Positions 24,726 to 37,222 of a DNA stretch of 64,000 bases are shown here, in pieces. The stretch's first letter is position 1; each line of letters starts with the position of its first letter. The notes beneath the pieces were generated by a model, which saw only the letters and a program-made list of their open reading frames with translations, made no database searches and was not told the DNA's origin. The DNA comes from Castanea sativa (taxonomy: Eukaryota; Streptophyta; Magnoliopsida; Fagales; Fagaceae), in the NCBI RefSeq assembly GCF_040712315.1, contig NC_134015.1, positions 45,715,464 through 45,779,463 on the forward strand, given 5' to 3'. Both the position numbers and the translations under genes were made by a program.

Positions 24726-25676
24726 TGATAGGCAAAGAATGTATTGAACCCTTGGGTAAATTAATCAATTAATTAGCCAAGTTAATTAATTAGATTCAAT
24801 TACATGCAATAAGCGTGGTAGCACAAAAAAATCACCAACTAAGTTAAATGCAGCGGAAAATAAATTTGACACAGTTGTTTTGTTTATGAATGGGGAAAAC
24901 CACCGAGGCGAAACCTTACCGGGTGAATTTAAGGTCATTACTCCCGAGAATTCATTATTATCAAAACAAGCGATTATAAGTAAAATGAATCCTAGTATCT
25001 AATACCAACGTACAGTTGAACCCTTACCCCAATACCCAACTAGACTTGAAATGTAGTGACAATCTTTCCTTTTAATACATGGCTTCGAGTACATGACTAA
25101 CCAATTGATGCACGAATCCAAGTACGTGACTAACACACCAACTTGAGGAAGATATTGGTTGCAAATTTCTTCAGTTCATGCAACGATGAAGATCAAAAAG
25201 CTCCATGGTTACAAAACTCTTGGCGCAAAGATGCAGTAGTTTCTTCAAAGAATATGATGAACTAGGGCAAATTGTCTCCGGTCACAATATGCATGAATAA
25301 TCACCTTGCATCTAATGTGACGGCCCTTAAAATAATCATTATATATGTCTAGGGTTGTGAGAAAAGAAACCCTACACAAATACACTTGGACATGCGTGAA
25401 ATCTGATATGGAAATCTAAATTTCGTAGTTCTCGACAAATACAACTTCTGTCAAGCTCCAGTATTATACCTCGATAGATGTGATCTGTTGAGCTATCTGT
25501 CGAGCATTAATGAACAACATTTCTTCACTTGTTTCTTGAACAAACTTGCATGGCTTCAATACTAAACTTGAACTCTTGTTTATTAAATTACTAAACTCAT
25601 CCTAGATCTACCCAATTACAAGTAAAGTGTGTTTTGTCAAAGGGTTAGCCAATTTACATTACATATATCTCTAACA
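24726..25676 (-). repeat. 5' LTR of the A fragment (951 bp)
   Basis: On minus it begins TGTTAGAGATATATG at 25676 and ends GCCTATCA at 24726. It carries the CTGTCGAGC-type repeats (25446-25505) and a TATA-like box near 25345. It is homologous to 8999-10003 and 44370-45403. Confidence 0.87.
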
Positions 25677-25713
25677 ATATCCACATATGGCTTAACAAGA
25701 TGGATGCTTGGAT

Positions 25714-26411
25714 TGTAGGAAAAACATGTGAAATACTTGTTTGTATCTCATGCAAATATGCGCAGCGGAAAAATTAACGGATCTACTTCATTCGCAATTG
25801 ATAACATGTACTATGTAAGTTTCAGAATTAGAGAACAAGAAAGCGTACCTTGGTACAGTGAAATTCAAAACCAAAGATCAGAAGCACTTGGAAAAACTTT
25901 AATCTTCACTCCAATTCCACTTAATGCCCAAGATGTGTGGTCTCTCAATCAGTTTCCAAGGAGAGAATAGGAGAGTGTCCAACACTCACATACTCACCAT
26001 TTTAGAATGATGTTTCACACCTCACCCAAAATTCTGTATGTTTCTCTTCTTATATATAACTGATTATCTAATTGGGTTAGCCTTTTGGACCATTCCAATT
26101 AGGCACTTATGTGTGGCTTGGAGTGGGACCAAAAGGAACCAATAAGACACTAGCTCCAATGAGGCATGGGCTTTTCTGTCAACTCTTGACAAGTCCAAAG
26201 TTACCATTAACTATATTTAATACCACTATATAAATATAGTTGCACTCTAGGCCTTATCTATAAATTATATCCCAAGACATTATTATACATGCAACCCCTT
26301 CATAAAATATTCGTAGTAATACAAAATCATGGATGTAGACTGCCACTTTGTAAATTACTACATCTTAATCCTTGAGTACCCGGTTTAATCCTTTAAGTTA
26401 TTCATTATATG
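25714..26411 (-). repeat. Truncated 3' LTR of B2
   Basis: It starts (plus view) TGTAGGAAAAACATG and follows the 28313 copy until TTATTCATTATAT. It then breaks to unrelated sequence at about 26411. Confidence 0.82.
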
Positions 26412-28297
26412 ACAATCTTGAATTAAAACAAAATTTATGTACTTCAGCACCTTTAAGCACCATGTCCAAAAATATTTCTTAGTTAATGCGATTCATTTAA
26501 AATAGTAGCTAGAGAACAAAATTTATGACAACTTTATTTAGAGACTGAACATAATTACAGGGACATTATATTTTGCATCCATAACCATATAGTATGGAAC
26601 CCGAAAAACATACTATATTAAGTGCAATGACAACCTAATCCCGCAATTAATATTTCTCGGAAGCGAGGTCATACCAATCACTATGATCAGGCGAGAATTA
26701 TTCTTATTATTAATGCTGTCATGGTAACTCTTACCAAACAAAAATAATTTGCCGCTTTTTCTTTAGCCTCTAAGTAATAATGACATAGCTTCGAAGGGAG
26801 GTTAACATTACACTTAGTCTAGTGTACACCATTGCCTAGAATCTATATGAGTCATCAAGTAACTCCACAAAAGCGTGGTCGTTCTCAATGTAAAAACACA
26901 CTTCATCCATCATTAAGAAGTTTAACCTGTAATACCATGAATTAAACACCCTCCGAAGGGAGCAAGGCATATACGCCAAGGCGAGGTGCTTAATCATACT
27001 ACTATAAACCGGCAATGGAGGCCGTGAGAATCAACCCTTGAATCTCTCTCCTACTAGAAATTTTAAAACAAGTGGATTGTCTTGAAATCATTGTGATCTA
27101 CTCACAATTTTAACCCTACACATCAAATGTGTTTAATTGTTTAAATTCGATGTGATGTTAGTAAGTCACGTCACTTTAGCGTAATGAACATTTGCGCAAT
27201 CACAATGAAGTTTAACCTTGTAATCCGTGAAGTAAATAGCCTCCGCATGGAATGCAAGACTCGAAGTCAAGACAAGGTATCTATTCACATTACAATAAAC
27301 TTAACAAAATGGTTATTTAAGCACTCCCGCTCGTTATTTGGGTTTTTCTTAAATAATTGTGATCCCATCACAACTAATAACCTTGCACTTGTTCAAGACT
27401 CTAATCTCATTAGAATCACTAACTAAAATGGAAGTCCTAAACTCTTTAGGATTCCTTAAACACTAATGAATCAAAAAATTAGTTATATAGAACTTTATCC
27501 TTAATTTCCTAAATGATAAGTTCTAATCTCATTAGAAACTATATACCTTTTAATTAAGCTTTAATCTCATTAAAACCTCTAATTAAAATAAATTAAGGAT
27601 TTTTAAACATACAACAATTCCAATCTCATTAGAGTGTTTGTTAAAAGACATGTTCCAAACTATTTAGGAGTAAGAGTTCTATTTAACTAATACCATTGAT
27701 CTCATTAGGTCTTTTAGTTAGAACCATGAGTAATCACATCACACACATCCTTGTTCTTTATAAATGTGAAAAACACTTAGACAAATTCTGAATACCCAGT
27801 TCTCGATCAATCGAGAATGTACCTCGATCGATCGAGAAAAGTTCTGGCTGCTTGATTGATCCCCGACAGATGCTCGATTGATCGAGAAAAAATTCCACGA
27901 AGCTTGATCGATGCTCGACAGATCCTCGATCGATCGAGAAACTTTTTGCCAGCTCGATCGATGCTCGACAGATGCTCGTTTGATCGAGCGTCGCGAATTT
28001 TGAATTTCTCAGAATTTTTCTAAGACAGTTTTTCAACGTTTTCAAGAGCAAAACAACCATCATATGAACATAATGGATAGAGATTGATATCTAAACTGAA
28101 TATCATTGATACTATAGCCATAAAATTCAGTTTAACATCCTTAAACTCAAAATTAAACAACATCATAACATCAAAATCAGTTTTCATCAAATCATAGTTT
28201 CAACAACCATGCAGAAAATTAAATTTCTCACAACATGAAACTATTGTCACTAATTCCAAAAATCACAAAACATGATATACAATTCGAAATTGAAGAC
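26412..28297 (-). mobile_element. Noncoding interior of B2 with palindromic repeat modules
   Basis: No Copia domain can be read on either strand. Two repeat types stand out. The near-palindrome CTAATCTCATTAG and close variants occur near 27401, 27523, 27561, 27621 and 27697. A cluster at 27799-27990 alternates CTCGATCGATCGAG palindromes with GCTCGACAGATGCTCG units. The short open frame over that cluster on minus simply mirrors the repeat. Confidence 0.6.
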
Positions 28298-28312
28298 CGC
28301 TCTGATACCATT
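28298..28312 (-). promoter_or_regulatory. Primer binding site of B2
   Basis: Minus reads AATGGTATCAGAGCG immediately after the LTR end CCTACA. This is the standard Copia initiator-tRNA(Met) site and fixes the element's orientation. Confidence 0.85.
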
Positions 28313-29704
28313 TGTAGGAAAAACATGTGAAATACTTGTTTCTATCTCATGTAAACATGCGCAGTGGAAAAATTAACAGATCCACTTCATTCGCAATTGA
28401 TAACATGTACTATGTAAGTTTCAGAATTAGAGAACAAGAAAGCGTACCTTGGTACGGTGAAATTCAAAACCGAAGATCAAAAGCGCTTGGGAAGACTTTT
28501 AATCTTCACTCCAATTCCACTTAATGCCCAAGATGTGTGGTCTCTCAATCAGTTTCCAATGAGAGAATAAGAGAATGTCCAACACTCACATACTCACCAT
28601 TTCAGAATGATGTCTCACACCTCACCCAAAATTTTGTATGTTTCTTTTTTTTTTATATATAACTGATTATCTAATTGGGCTAGCCTTTTGGGCCATTCCA
28701 ATTGGGCTCTTGTGTGTGGCTTGGAGTAGGACCAAAAGGGACTAATAAGACACTAGCTCCAATGGGCCTTGGACTTTTCTGTCAACTCTTGACAAGTCCA
28801 AATTTACCATTAACTATATTTAATACCACTACATAAATATAGTTGCACTCTAGGCCTTATCTATAAATTATATCCCAAGACTTTATTATACATGCAACCC
28901 CTTCATAAAATATTTGTAGTAATACAAAGTCATGGATGTAAACTGCCACTTTATAAATTACTACATCTTAATCCTTAAGTACTCGGTTTAATCTTTTAAG
29001 TTATTCATTATATATTTATGAAATCCAATTCCTTAAATATACATACTTTAGTAACTCCTTACTAAAGTGGTTGGGCCCAACTCTCTAAATAACCAAACCC
29101 ATTAAACTTATCTCAAGGGAATATTTTGTATCTCCATTAAGAGACTGTGAATTACATCTTGAGAATACATATTCCATCAACACTAAATGTGGCTGCCCAA
29201 CATACTGAGGTGTTGACCGTGACTTATAGATCTCACTCCTGATATATCAAAGCAACCTACATCTTATGATCAAGTCCATTATTCTCTTAGGATTAAGAGT
29301 TCATGTAAATAGAAGTCATGAGATTTATTATTTATTTGACAGTTGTTAGGAGAATAATAAATCTCATAGCGGTCCAGTTTAATATGTCTTAACTCTTAAA
29401 ACATATCAACATACCAACTAGAAATCTCAATTTCCATGATCAAGACAAATCATCTTAGTTGATATGTTATACTCTTCGCAGATGAAACACCCAATTTCAT
29501 CACCGACTACGAACTAAACTTCTGAGTTTACAAAGAACTTGTGATTTACATCTTCTGTGACTAAATCACATAAATCACATACAATGCATCTCATGGACTA
29601 AGATAATGTCCCATTAGTTCATTTATAAATAGTCTCATATAATTAAACAATTTAATTATTTATAACATGCCAATAAATTGGATTTTAGGACATAAACCCC
29701 AACA
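28313..29704 (-). repeat. 5' LTR of B2 (1392 bp)
   Basis: On minus it starts TGTTGGGGTTTATGTCC and ends TTTTTCCTACA. It is full length relative to B1's 3' LTR. Confidence 0.9.
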
Positions 29705-30330
29705 TGGACTTCACTTATTTGCCCATCTGACATGGTCCACATATGCTATTTTCTATCTTTTCAAACTTGGGCAACCTAAAACTTCTTCACACTTGGAGAT
29801 TTTTTTTAATTGCTTGTGACTTGCATGTTCAAACCGTTAATGTCATAGGTCTACTTGATTAATCTTTACGCTATAACACTTGATGTTTATACTGGGTGTT
29901 ATACCATAACAGTTATCAACAGTCCTAATACCAATGCAAATGTAGTCACCTCCTTCATCGAGTATCTCACATTCATACATGGTGAAGAGAACATTCAATC
30001 CTTTGTCACAACTCTGACTGATGCTGAGTAGATTAGCCTTAAGCTCATCAACATACCAAACATCTTCAAATACTGGCAACCTTGGAATGTCTACTGGTCC
30101 AATACCTCTGATTACAAACTTGCTCTCATCTCCAAATGTGACTGTCCCAATCTTTCCTTCAAAGAGTGTCTTGAATAATGCTTTATTTCATATTACAAGT
30201 CTAGAACAACCTTTATCTAAATACCAAAGACAAGAATCACTTACCTTTATGGCGGTTAAAGCTATATAACACACATAAATATCAGCACATGTAATTATAC
30301 CAAGACACTCGAGGAAAGAATAGACATATT
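29705..30330 (-). pseudogene. Copia pol remnant of element C (protease to integrase zinc site)
   Basis: Minus reads CLWYLDKGCSR, the protease active-site block, with Lys in place of the usual Ser/Thr of D-S/T-G. Next is KTLFEGKIGTVTFGDESK and the pre-integrase domain PVFEDVWYVDELKANLLSIS. The integrase zinc site is degraded but visible (RFEHASHKQLKKISKCEE ... ICGPCQMGK). Stops lie after RLVI, around QVDL and in the zinc site. The primer site at 30448-30467 is only about 120 bases from this block, so gag has been deleted. Element B2 interrupts the gene at 29704. A few codons continue at 25677-25713 (reading VKSKHPSC across the junction) before the A fragment cuts in. Confidence 0.82.
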
Positions 30331-30447
30331 CAACAAGCCATATGATCCAAAAATAGACAAGTTCATTTTTCAACCAAAATGACTAAAAAATCCATGAAAA
30401 CAGGGGTCAAGGATCAACTCTTAGATCAAAAGATATAACACAGGAGC

Positions 30448-30467
30448 TAACCTGTTCTAATACCACT
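30448..30467 (-). promoter_or_regulatory. Primer binding site of element C
   Basis: Minus reads AGTGGTATTAGAACAGG next to the LTR end. It is close to the sites of the A and E elements and to that of D (GTGATACTAGAGC). Confidence 0.65.
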
Positions 30468-31276
30468 TTTTAAGTTTAGACCCTTTACCAGAATATGTTT
30501 AACCTAATATTATACTAAGTTGATTAACAAGATTGTTATTCAAGATTAGGTTAAACACAAACAGTAAAGCAGCGAAAAATAAAGAACACAAAGATCTGAT
30601 AATCCAAGAAAACCTAACCGGTAAAAAACTTGGGGATGATTTAACCTAGCTGTTCTTAATGTAAAAACAGATCCACTATAAAAGAATTGAATTTTGTACA
30701 ATAAGACTTAGACCACTAACATCCCATTGCTATCTCGTGTCAAAAATTTACTACCATGACCACGTGACAGCTCTGAGTTCATAGACTACTTCTTTCCTTC
30801 ATCTGCAACAACCACAAATTCTCATACTTGTGACTTTGAGACACCTCCCAAAGGTTTTAGATCTTCTTGAAAGTTCTTTATGCAGCAACTGAATTCACCA
30901 TCAAGTTCTTGATGCAAATGTTGATCTTGTTAGCTCTATGTGTGTGTATGAAGGTAAACACTTCTTTGATCTCACAAAAGATTCAACACACAACTCAACA
31001 AAGACTCTAAAAACGTGGCTAGGGTTTTTCATTTTATACTTGGTGTGAAACACTTAACCCTACACGTCATACAGGCTTGGACTGGTTTGAAAATACTGTA
31101 GAAAATTCTTATTCTGCAATTTTTGATCGATCAAGGCTAATTTTTGATTGATCGAGCCTTGCAGAATTTGAATAATAATTTCTCGCAATTACTCAATTCC
31201 AAACTTACTCTTAACCAAACTTTGAGCAAGCCTAAACCTAGACTCATTGTTTTGATCATGGTTTGCCAACATATAC
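30468..31276 (-). repeat. 5' LTR of element C, main part (remainder at 45722-45769)
   Basis: The LTR ends (minus) CTAAACTTAAAA at 30468. It has TATAAAA at 31038-31032 and a GATCGATC/GATTGATCGAG pair at 31125-31157, about 87 bp upstream of it. At 31276 it is cut by element E. It resumes at 45722 and finishes with AACCTAACA at 45769. TATAC is duplicated at the two cut ends. The ends resemble the D LTR at 45969-46890. Confidence 0.82.
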
Positions 31277-33367
31277 TGTAAAGTTGTGATTTAAAACTAT
31301 GTTTTATGTTGGTTTTTTTCTATGACAAAAAGTGTTGTATTTGCATTATTTTGTTCCTTAGATTTTGTGGGATTTTATTGTATTGGGTTTAGTATTAAGG
31401 TTGGTGAAGAATCAAGCATGAAATGAAGAATTAGTGCAATTTCACTAGTGTCTCGGGAGAAGCTTACCTGCGAAAAGGGCATATGAGAAGCACATGTTGG
31501 AAGCTGAAGAGTCATGCCAGGCTGTTAGTTTCGCGAGTATCTCACGAGAAGGGCTAACCTGCGAGATACCCACAAAACATTCTGCCTGTAGGATTTTAAG
31601 TGTGACTTTCTTATCCTCCACCCATACTATATATACCCTCATCACCCACAAATGTATAAGAGGCCAGTTAAAGAAACAAAAACCCTAGATAGGTTTTCTA
31701 CAGCACAACACACACATCTTTTAGAGAGAGAACTATTCATCCTTAATAAAAAATCATTGTAACCTCTTCTCCTTCCTTCTTCCATTATCATACCTTGAGA
31801 GAAGATTTGTACCCAAACATAACCCACACCTTTTCAAAGTGTAGTGAATGTTTTGGAGCTTAGGAAGTTTTGGAGATTTTCCAAAAGAAGCCGGTGAGGC
31901 TTGGCAGATGTTATCGGGCATATTGTGGGATCCGGAAAGCTATAGAAGACATGACTTCCAGAAGTACATTGGTAGCAGGAGCTTGGAGGGCTTAAGTACA
32001 TTGGGTAAACTAGGCTTGGAAATTATTTTGTTATTCGTTGATAGGCCAAGAATGTATTGATCCCTTGTGATAAATTAATTGATTAATTACCCAAGTTTAT
32101 TAATTAACCAAATTAACATGCAATGTACGTGGAAACACAAACAAATTACCAACTAAAATATAATGTAGTGAAAAATAAAGTTGACACGGTAATTTATTTA
32201 CGAATAGGGTAAATCTCCAAAGCAAAAACCCCACCGGGTGATTTTAAGGTCGCCACTTCCAAGAATTCATTATTATCACAACAAGTGGTTACAAGTAAAG
32301 GAATCCCAGTACCTTATACCAACTTACAGTTAAACCCTTACCCCAATACCCAATTGGACTTGTTTTGTAGTGACAATCTCTCCTTTTAATGCACGGCTCC
32401 CAGTACGTGACTAACCAATAAATGCGCGGATCCCAGTACACGGCTTGATCACTAACTTGAGAAGGATGTTAGTTGCAAAGTTCTTAAGTTCATCACACAA
32501 TAAAGATCAAAAAGTTTGTTGGTAACAAAACCCTATGGTGCACAAACATAGCAGTTTCTTCCAGATGAATTAGGACAAACTAGGTTTTTGGTCACAATTT
32601 GCATGAACAACTCTTTGCTTCACACTTGTGCAACTTGAGCAACCTGTGATAGCCCTTAAAAAAATCCTTATATATGTTTAGGGTTGTGAGAAAAGAAAGC
32701 CCAAACATACATTCACGGATTGAAATGAAATCAAATCTGAAAAACTGATTTTTATAAATCTCGACAGATACTTTATCTATTGAGCAACTGTCGAGCCACG
32801 GGCTGAAACAGCTTTTTAAGCCTCGATAGATACTAGCTGTCAAGCTTTAATGAACAACACTTCTTCACTTGTTTCTTAAGCAGACTTACATGCCTTTAAC
32901 ACTTAAACTTGAAACCTTGTTTCTTGAAGCATTAAACACATCCTAGATCTGCCCAAATACAAGTAAAGTGCGTTTTGTCAAAAGATTAACCAATTACATA
33001 AAATATTGACATATGTTCCTAACATAATTCACATATGTCCTAACATTTATGTACTCCAAATTTATTCTCTAGTGGATCGATTTCAAATTAGAGGGTCGCA
33101 GAGAGGTTTTTCGCCGAGTTCTTCAGTTTCCTCTTCGATAACACGTCTTGGTGTTATCTTGTGTTTGCATCTCTCTTCCCTTACTCTTGTGCTTTACTTT
33201 TATTGTTTGTTGTTCATGTTTATGCACTAGAGTAGTATCGGTTCATTGCACACATTTACTTTTGTGCCTCACTTTGATTAAGTAAGAGTAAAAGGAATCT
33301 AGCCGTAATAATTTTTAACTAGGGGTGTAAACAAGCTCTTGTATTTTACCACAAATTCGAACTTTCA
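31277..33367 (+). repeat. 5' LTR of E, split by a solo A LTR
   Basis: It starts TGTAAAGTTGTGATTT and ends GAACTTTCA. TATATATA lies at 31628, below a TCGCGAG/CTCACGAGA/TGCGAGA cluster (31531-31568). The A-family solo LTR occupies 32039-33045. Confidence 0.9.
32039..33045 (-). mobile_element. Solo LTR, family A, inside the 5' LTR of E
   Basis: On minus it starts TGTTAGGACATATGTG at 33045 and ends GGCCTATCA at 32039 (1007 bp). Flanks are TTCGT (left) and TTTAT (right). The two changes are at one CpG (CG to TA), as expected for decay of a methylated target duplication. The empty site reads TATTCGTGTACTCC. Confidence 0.87.
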
Positions 33368-33385
33368 ATTGGTATTAGAGCGGGT
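33368..33385 (+). promoter_or_regulatory. Primer binding site of E
   Basis: ATTGGTATTAGAGCGGG follows the LTR end CTTTCA directly. It is nearly identical to the site of the A family. Confidence 0.8.
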
Positions 33386-33442
33386 GCACTTGTTTTGGTT
33401 TCATTACCTAAGTGTGATCCTTGACCCCTTGTTTGTATTGCC

Positions 33443-34180
33443 ATGGATATTGCTTTGTATGCGTCTATGGATGTTGTTGATTGTAACATGCCATGTGTTT
33501 GTGAAAATACCTCTATGAGTGTATATCCTCATGATTGTGATAACATGTTATATGAATCTATGGGTGTTGTTAAAATTCCAAATGTCAAACTCTTGAAGAA
33601 AAAGGCTAAGAGTTTTCATGAGAATTTGAGCATGTTCATTTGTGAAAATGATGATTTGATTGCTAAACTCAATGAATCCAACAAATTGGTTGAAAAGTAT
33701 AAGAAACTTGCTAAACATTCTTTTGAAAAACTAAACGAGTTTGAATGTTTAAATATGGACTTGGATGCTAAACTTCTTTTGTCTAACAAACTAGTTGATG
33801 ATCTTAAATATGAAAATGAATCTCTTAAGATGCATGTCAAGTGTTTGATTGCTGAACCTATTGCTAAAAAGGATGCAAATATTTGTTGTAATCATGTTGT
33901 GGTACCCAATGTACCCAATTTTGTGCCTATTGTGTGTTCTACCTCAAAGGACAAATTTGTGTACATTGCTCCACATAAAAGAAATCAAAAAGTGGAGAGA
34001 AGGGCTCTTAAGCCTAAGCCTTAGTTTAGGTCTCAGCCTATGGTTTTGGACGGATCTATGTTTGTTCCAACTTACTACTATTGTTGCGTGTTCGACCTAA
34101 ACCCATTGTTTGTCACCATTGTGGTGCCTTTGGTCATCTAAGACCTCTTGCTCTAAGTTTTAAGCTTTTAAAAGAATAAA
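33443..34180 (+). pseudogene. Gag-like coiled-coil protein of E with broken zinc knuckle
   Basis: An ATG at 33443 opens a 193-codon frame ending at TAG 34022. Most of it is a heptad-rich coiled coil with an internal duplication (DLIAKLNESNKLVEKYKKL against DLDAKLLLSNKLVDDLKYE). The sequence then continues past the stop to a zinc-knuckle block in another frame near 34100 (RPKPIVCHHCGAFGHLRP), whose last Cys is missing. The layout matches the C-terminal half of the A-family gag, but the N-terminal gag core is absent. It probably served in particle assembly or RNA binding; as it stands it is truncated. Confidence 0.65.
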
Positions 34181-36503
34181 CTGAAAAGAGAAACTTGAGC
34201 TTCTTGAAATTTGTGCTTTGCAAGCTAAACCAAATTTGGGGGAAAATGGTAAGTTGTTGAAGAAAGTTTTTGATATTCTTACCTCCTTGTCTATGTGCAT
34301 CTCCAGTTCTCACTCTTCCAACCCTCGTCTCACTTCTCATGAGACACTCATTCCAAACAATCGTTCCGTTTGGATAAAGAAGGGTTCCTTTGGTTAAGCT
34401 ATGCTCTTTTGATCCTTGATCTAATTCTTTCGATCTTTGTAGGACTCTTTATGCATTAGATGCTCCATTGTCATACATTTGTGCATCATGTATCTCTTTA
34501 TATGCATTGTTTTTGTTGTTTTCATTTGATCTTACTTTTATGTCTTTGTTTTGAGTGTAAAAATCCAAAACCACATAAAAAGTGAAAAACTCAAAAAGTT
34601 TGATCGTATATGTTTAAGCACATATATCATGTGAGTTTGACCTAGTACTTCCGTATTAATGGCGTAGTGCATTTACGAGCTTAGCTAGTTATGTATACAC
34701 ATTTTCTATGTGTGAGCGACATCTAGAAATCTACGCTTGATTGTTGTAAATAGATCTTCAAGCTTGTCATGAATGATTGGTCAATAGTCTTGCTTGATCT
34801 TAATACATGCGTAGACTTGTGCCTATATATCTCCTCACATATTTATTCTTTTTGCTTAAAAAGCTCAACAATTGTCAAATCTCGAAAAGAGATAATGAGC
34901 TACAAAAGCCGTTACACATACTAGTATTTGACTAGGAAAAAGGGAAAGTGACTTGTTTTTAAATGTATGGTGCCAAAGCCAAAGCCTAAATAGTCAAAGT
35001 TTATTCAAAATGTTTGTGGCATTGCTTCTCAAAAATTGAGTTGTGTTTGATCAAAAGTATGTAAAATGGAAGCAAATCAAAAGGCTTTCAATCAATTGTA
35101 ATCACATTGGTGAGGGGTCATATATGTTCATTTCTACAAGTGAGATAGGTCACTTAACTTCGTACTAGTTGTGAATGACTTGATTGAATTGATCATTGAA
35201 ACTTCATACTAGACTATAGACTAGTTCATACTTGATCCACACACACAGTACATAAGATTACTGTTCAATGAATGCCTATTTCATTTATGTGTTTGTTCTT
35301 TTTCAAATGTGATGTGCGTGTGCTCAACCATATGTGGATCAAATAAAAAAGATTTTTGTTCTTTTTATTTGTTTTTGGAAGAGATTTGTATCACCCATGT
35401 TTTTCAAGTTGTTTTTGTGTGAAAAACATGTTTTTGGGTATTTCTGTGACATATTTCATGTGTAAGCTCAGTTGCGAGTTTAAATGGTCCAATTCTCAAG
35501 TTTTCAACTTTGAACAGAGAGTTTCGCGAGTATTTCACGAGTAAGACTTACCAGCGAGTTACTAGCAAAATTTCGCGAGTAAGGCTTAACAGCGAGTTAC
35601 TAGCAAAAATTTCCAGATCAGCTTTTTAAAAGGCATTTCGTGGGGCATTTGTTTTAAACTTCTCCCATCTTCTCACAAACCCCTAGTTTAATATTTCTAC
35701 ATCAAAACCCAACTAAATTTAACTGTTTTTCATTCCTTTAACATCTCTAAGAAAATCTTTAACTATTTTCATTGATTTTGATCCTTAGATTATGTTTTTG
35801 GGGGGTTTTATGTTCATAGTTGAGAATTTCTCAAATGGGGGTTGGAAAACTTAATGTTTGTCATTCTTTTTTATTGGGTTTAGTTTTAAATGATGATTTG
35901 CTTTGGATGTCGGCCTCTTGTGGCAAAAATTAAATGTATTTAGGCAAGATTTTCATATGTTCATGCATTGTTTAACATACATGTGTAGTGTGTGCACTCT
36001 AAGTGTTTGATCAAATGCCCAAATGGCATTTCTCATTGTTTTGGACTCTGATGAGTACCAATTTTTGGGGATTACCATGATTATGCATGTTTATCATGTT
36101 TTGATCATTGGTTGTGTGTTTTACATACTATGTCCCATGAGTGCATACTCATGCATTAGTCATGCATCTCACATTTACACTAGATGCACATTTGCTACAC
36201 ACACTCTAACACTTGACATGTTTTGCATTCACTATGCTAGTTAAGTCTTTTTAGATCTTTTAGCACATATAATATGTCCTTGTGTCTATGTCATGCCTAG
36301 GTCTATATCATGTTCCATCATCCTTAGCATGTCATGTTTACTTTATGCTTTGTAGCATTTTTTTTTGATATTTTTGTTTTTTATTTGAGCTTCATTTTCT
36401 CATTCATCTTGCACCCCTCAGGCATTTTATCCTTGTTCATATCTTCTTTTCCTTCCTTCCTTCCTCTTTATTCATTTTTCTATTCATGAAAAAAAGGGAG
36501 AGA
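34181..36503 (+). mobile_element. Noncoding interior of E
   Basis: A gag-end-like trace (PNNRSVWIKKGSFG near 34350-34395) is followed by long noncoding sequence. At 35520-35605 a unit around TTTCGCGAGTAAG-CTTA-CAGCGAGTTACTAGC occurs twice in tandem. It is related to the cluster above the LTR TATA box. The stretch after it (35640-35900) recalls the promoter, leader and intron of the second gene in A2, but no second coding region is left. Confidence 0.5.
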
Positions 36504-36707
36504 GTATACCGGATTATATACCGGAGTATTTCGTCATTTCCATATGACTCTTGTGCACATTCTTAGGGGGAGAAATTCTATCTCGTGCACATTCGTATGG
36601 GGAGAGTATACCAGATTATATACAGGAGTGTTTCGTCATTTCCATATGACTCTTGTGCACATTTTTAGGGGGAGAAATTCTATCTCGTGCACATTCGTAG
36701 GGGTACA
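36504..36707 (+). repeat. Tandem duplication of a 102-bp unit in E
   Basis: GTATACC at 36504 and again at 36606 marks two head-to-tail units. Each contains TTTCGTCATTTCCATATGAC and the purine tract TTAGGGGGAGAAATTC. Confidence 0.85.
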
Positions 36708-37210
36708 AAGCCATAGGGGAGATGCATATACAAAGGGGGAGAAGATTTTTTTATAAGAAAACCTTGTTTTGCTTTATACTTGTTTTCTCATTGCTATATG
36801 GTGCTTTGAGTTACTTTTAGTATTTATGCTTTGCTGCTCTCATTGCACCGTGTTTATGTGTTGGACTTGCACACATCCTTATGCTATTGTGCTTTAATGA
36901 TTGAATGTTTGAATGATCATTTGCTTTGCTGTATAATCATTGTGGTCATTTCCGTATGACTGTTTTGTGTTTAATCAAGCTGCTCATATGTTTCACATCT
37001 TGTTTACTTGATCGTTCCTTACTTGTTACATTATACTTGTAATTTTATCACTTGATTTTCCTTGAGGGTCTAATGTGTTTTGTGCAAGTGTTTCAGGTCA
37101 CAAGTATACATGTTCCAAGTTCATCACAAGTGTAAATGAGTTTTTCCATTGTTCCCAAACTCACGTTTAAGTCTAGAGTTTGTTATAGGGTGTTTTGTCA
37201 CGAAATAGCC

Positions 37211-37222
37211 AAAATGGGAGAT
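37211..37222 (+). promoter_or_regulatory. Polypurine tract of E
   Basis: AAAATGGGAGAT adjoins the 3' LTR start TGTAAAG. Confidence 0.7.

Larger units (their letters stand above)
22540..25676 (-). mobile_element. A-family element fragment (5' LTR plus gag)
   Basis: On minus the order is 5' LTR (25676 to 24726), primer site, gag (24653 to 23199), then noncoding sequence to 22540, where element B1 interrupts it. The sequence at 22540-23180 aligns with A2 at 41516-42160. The part of A2 that carries the end of gag (about 42205-42840) is deleted here. It sits in the integrase region of element C, traces of which remain at 25677-25713. Confidence 0.85.
25714..29704 (-). mobile_element. Element B2: B-family LTRs around a noncoding interior
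   Basis: On minus: complete 5' LTR (29704-28313), primer site, 1.9 kb without recognisable gag or pol, and the 3' half of the 3' LTR (26411-25714). The flanks TGGAT (left) and TGGAC (right) differ at one base and fit an aged 5-bp target duplication. Joining the outer flanks restores a continuous integrase reading of element C. B2 is either internally deleted or a non-autonomous derivative. Confidence 0.82.

Noticed and set aside
27758..28063. 101-codon minus-strand frame with repeated SIDRG-like peptides
   Set aside because: It mirrors the CGATCGATCGAG repeats inside B2; no domain or codon bias was apparent.
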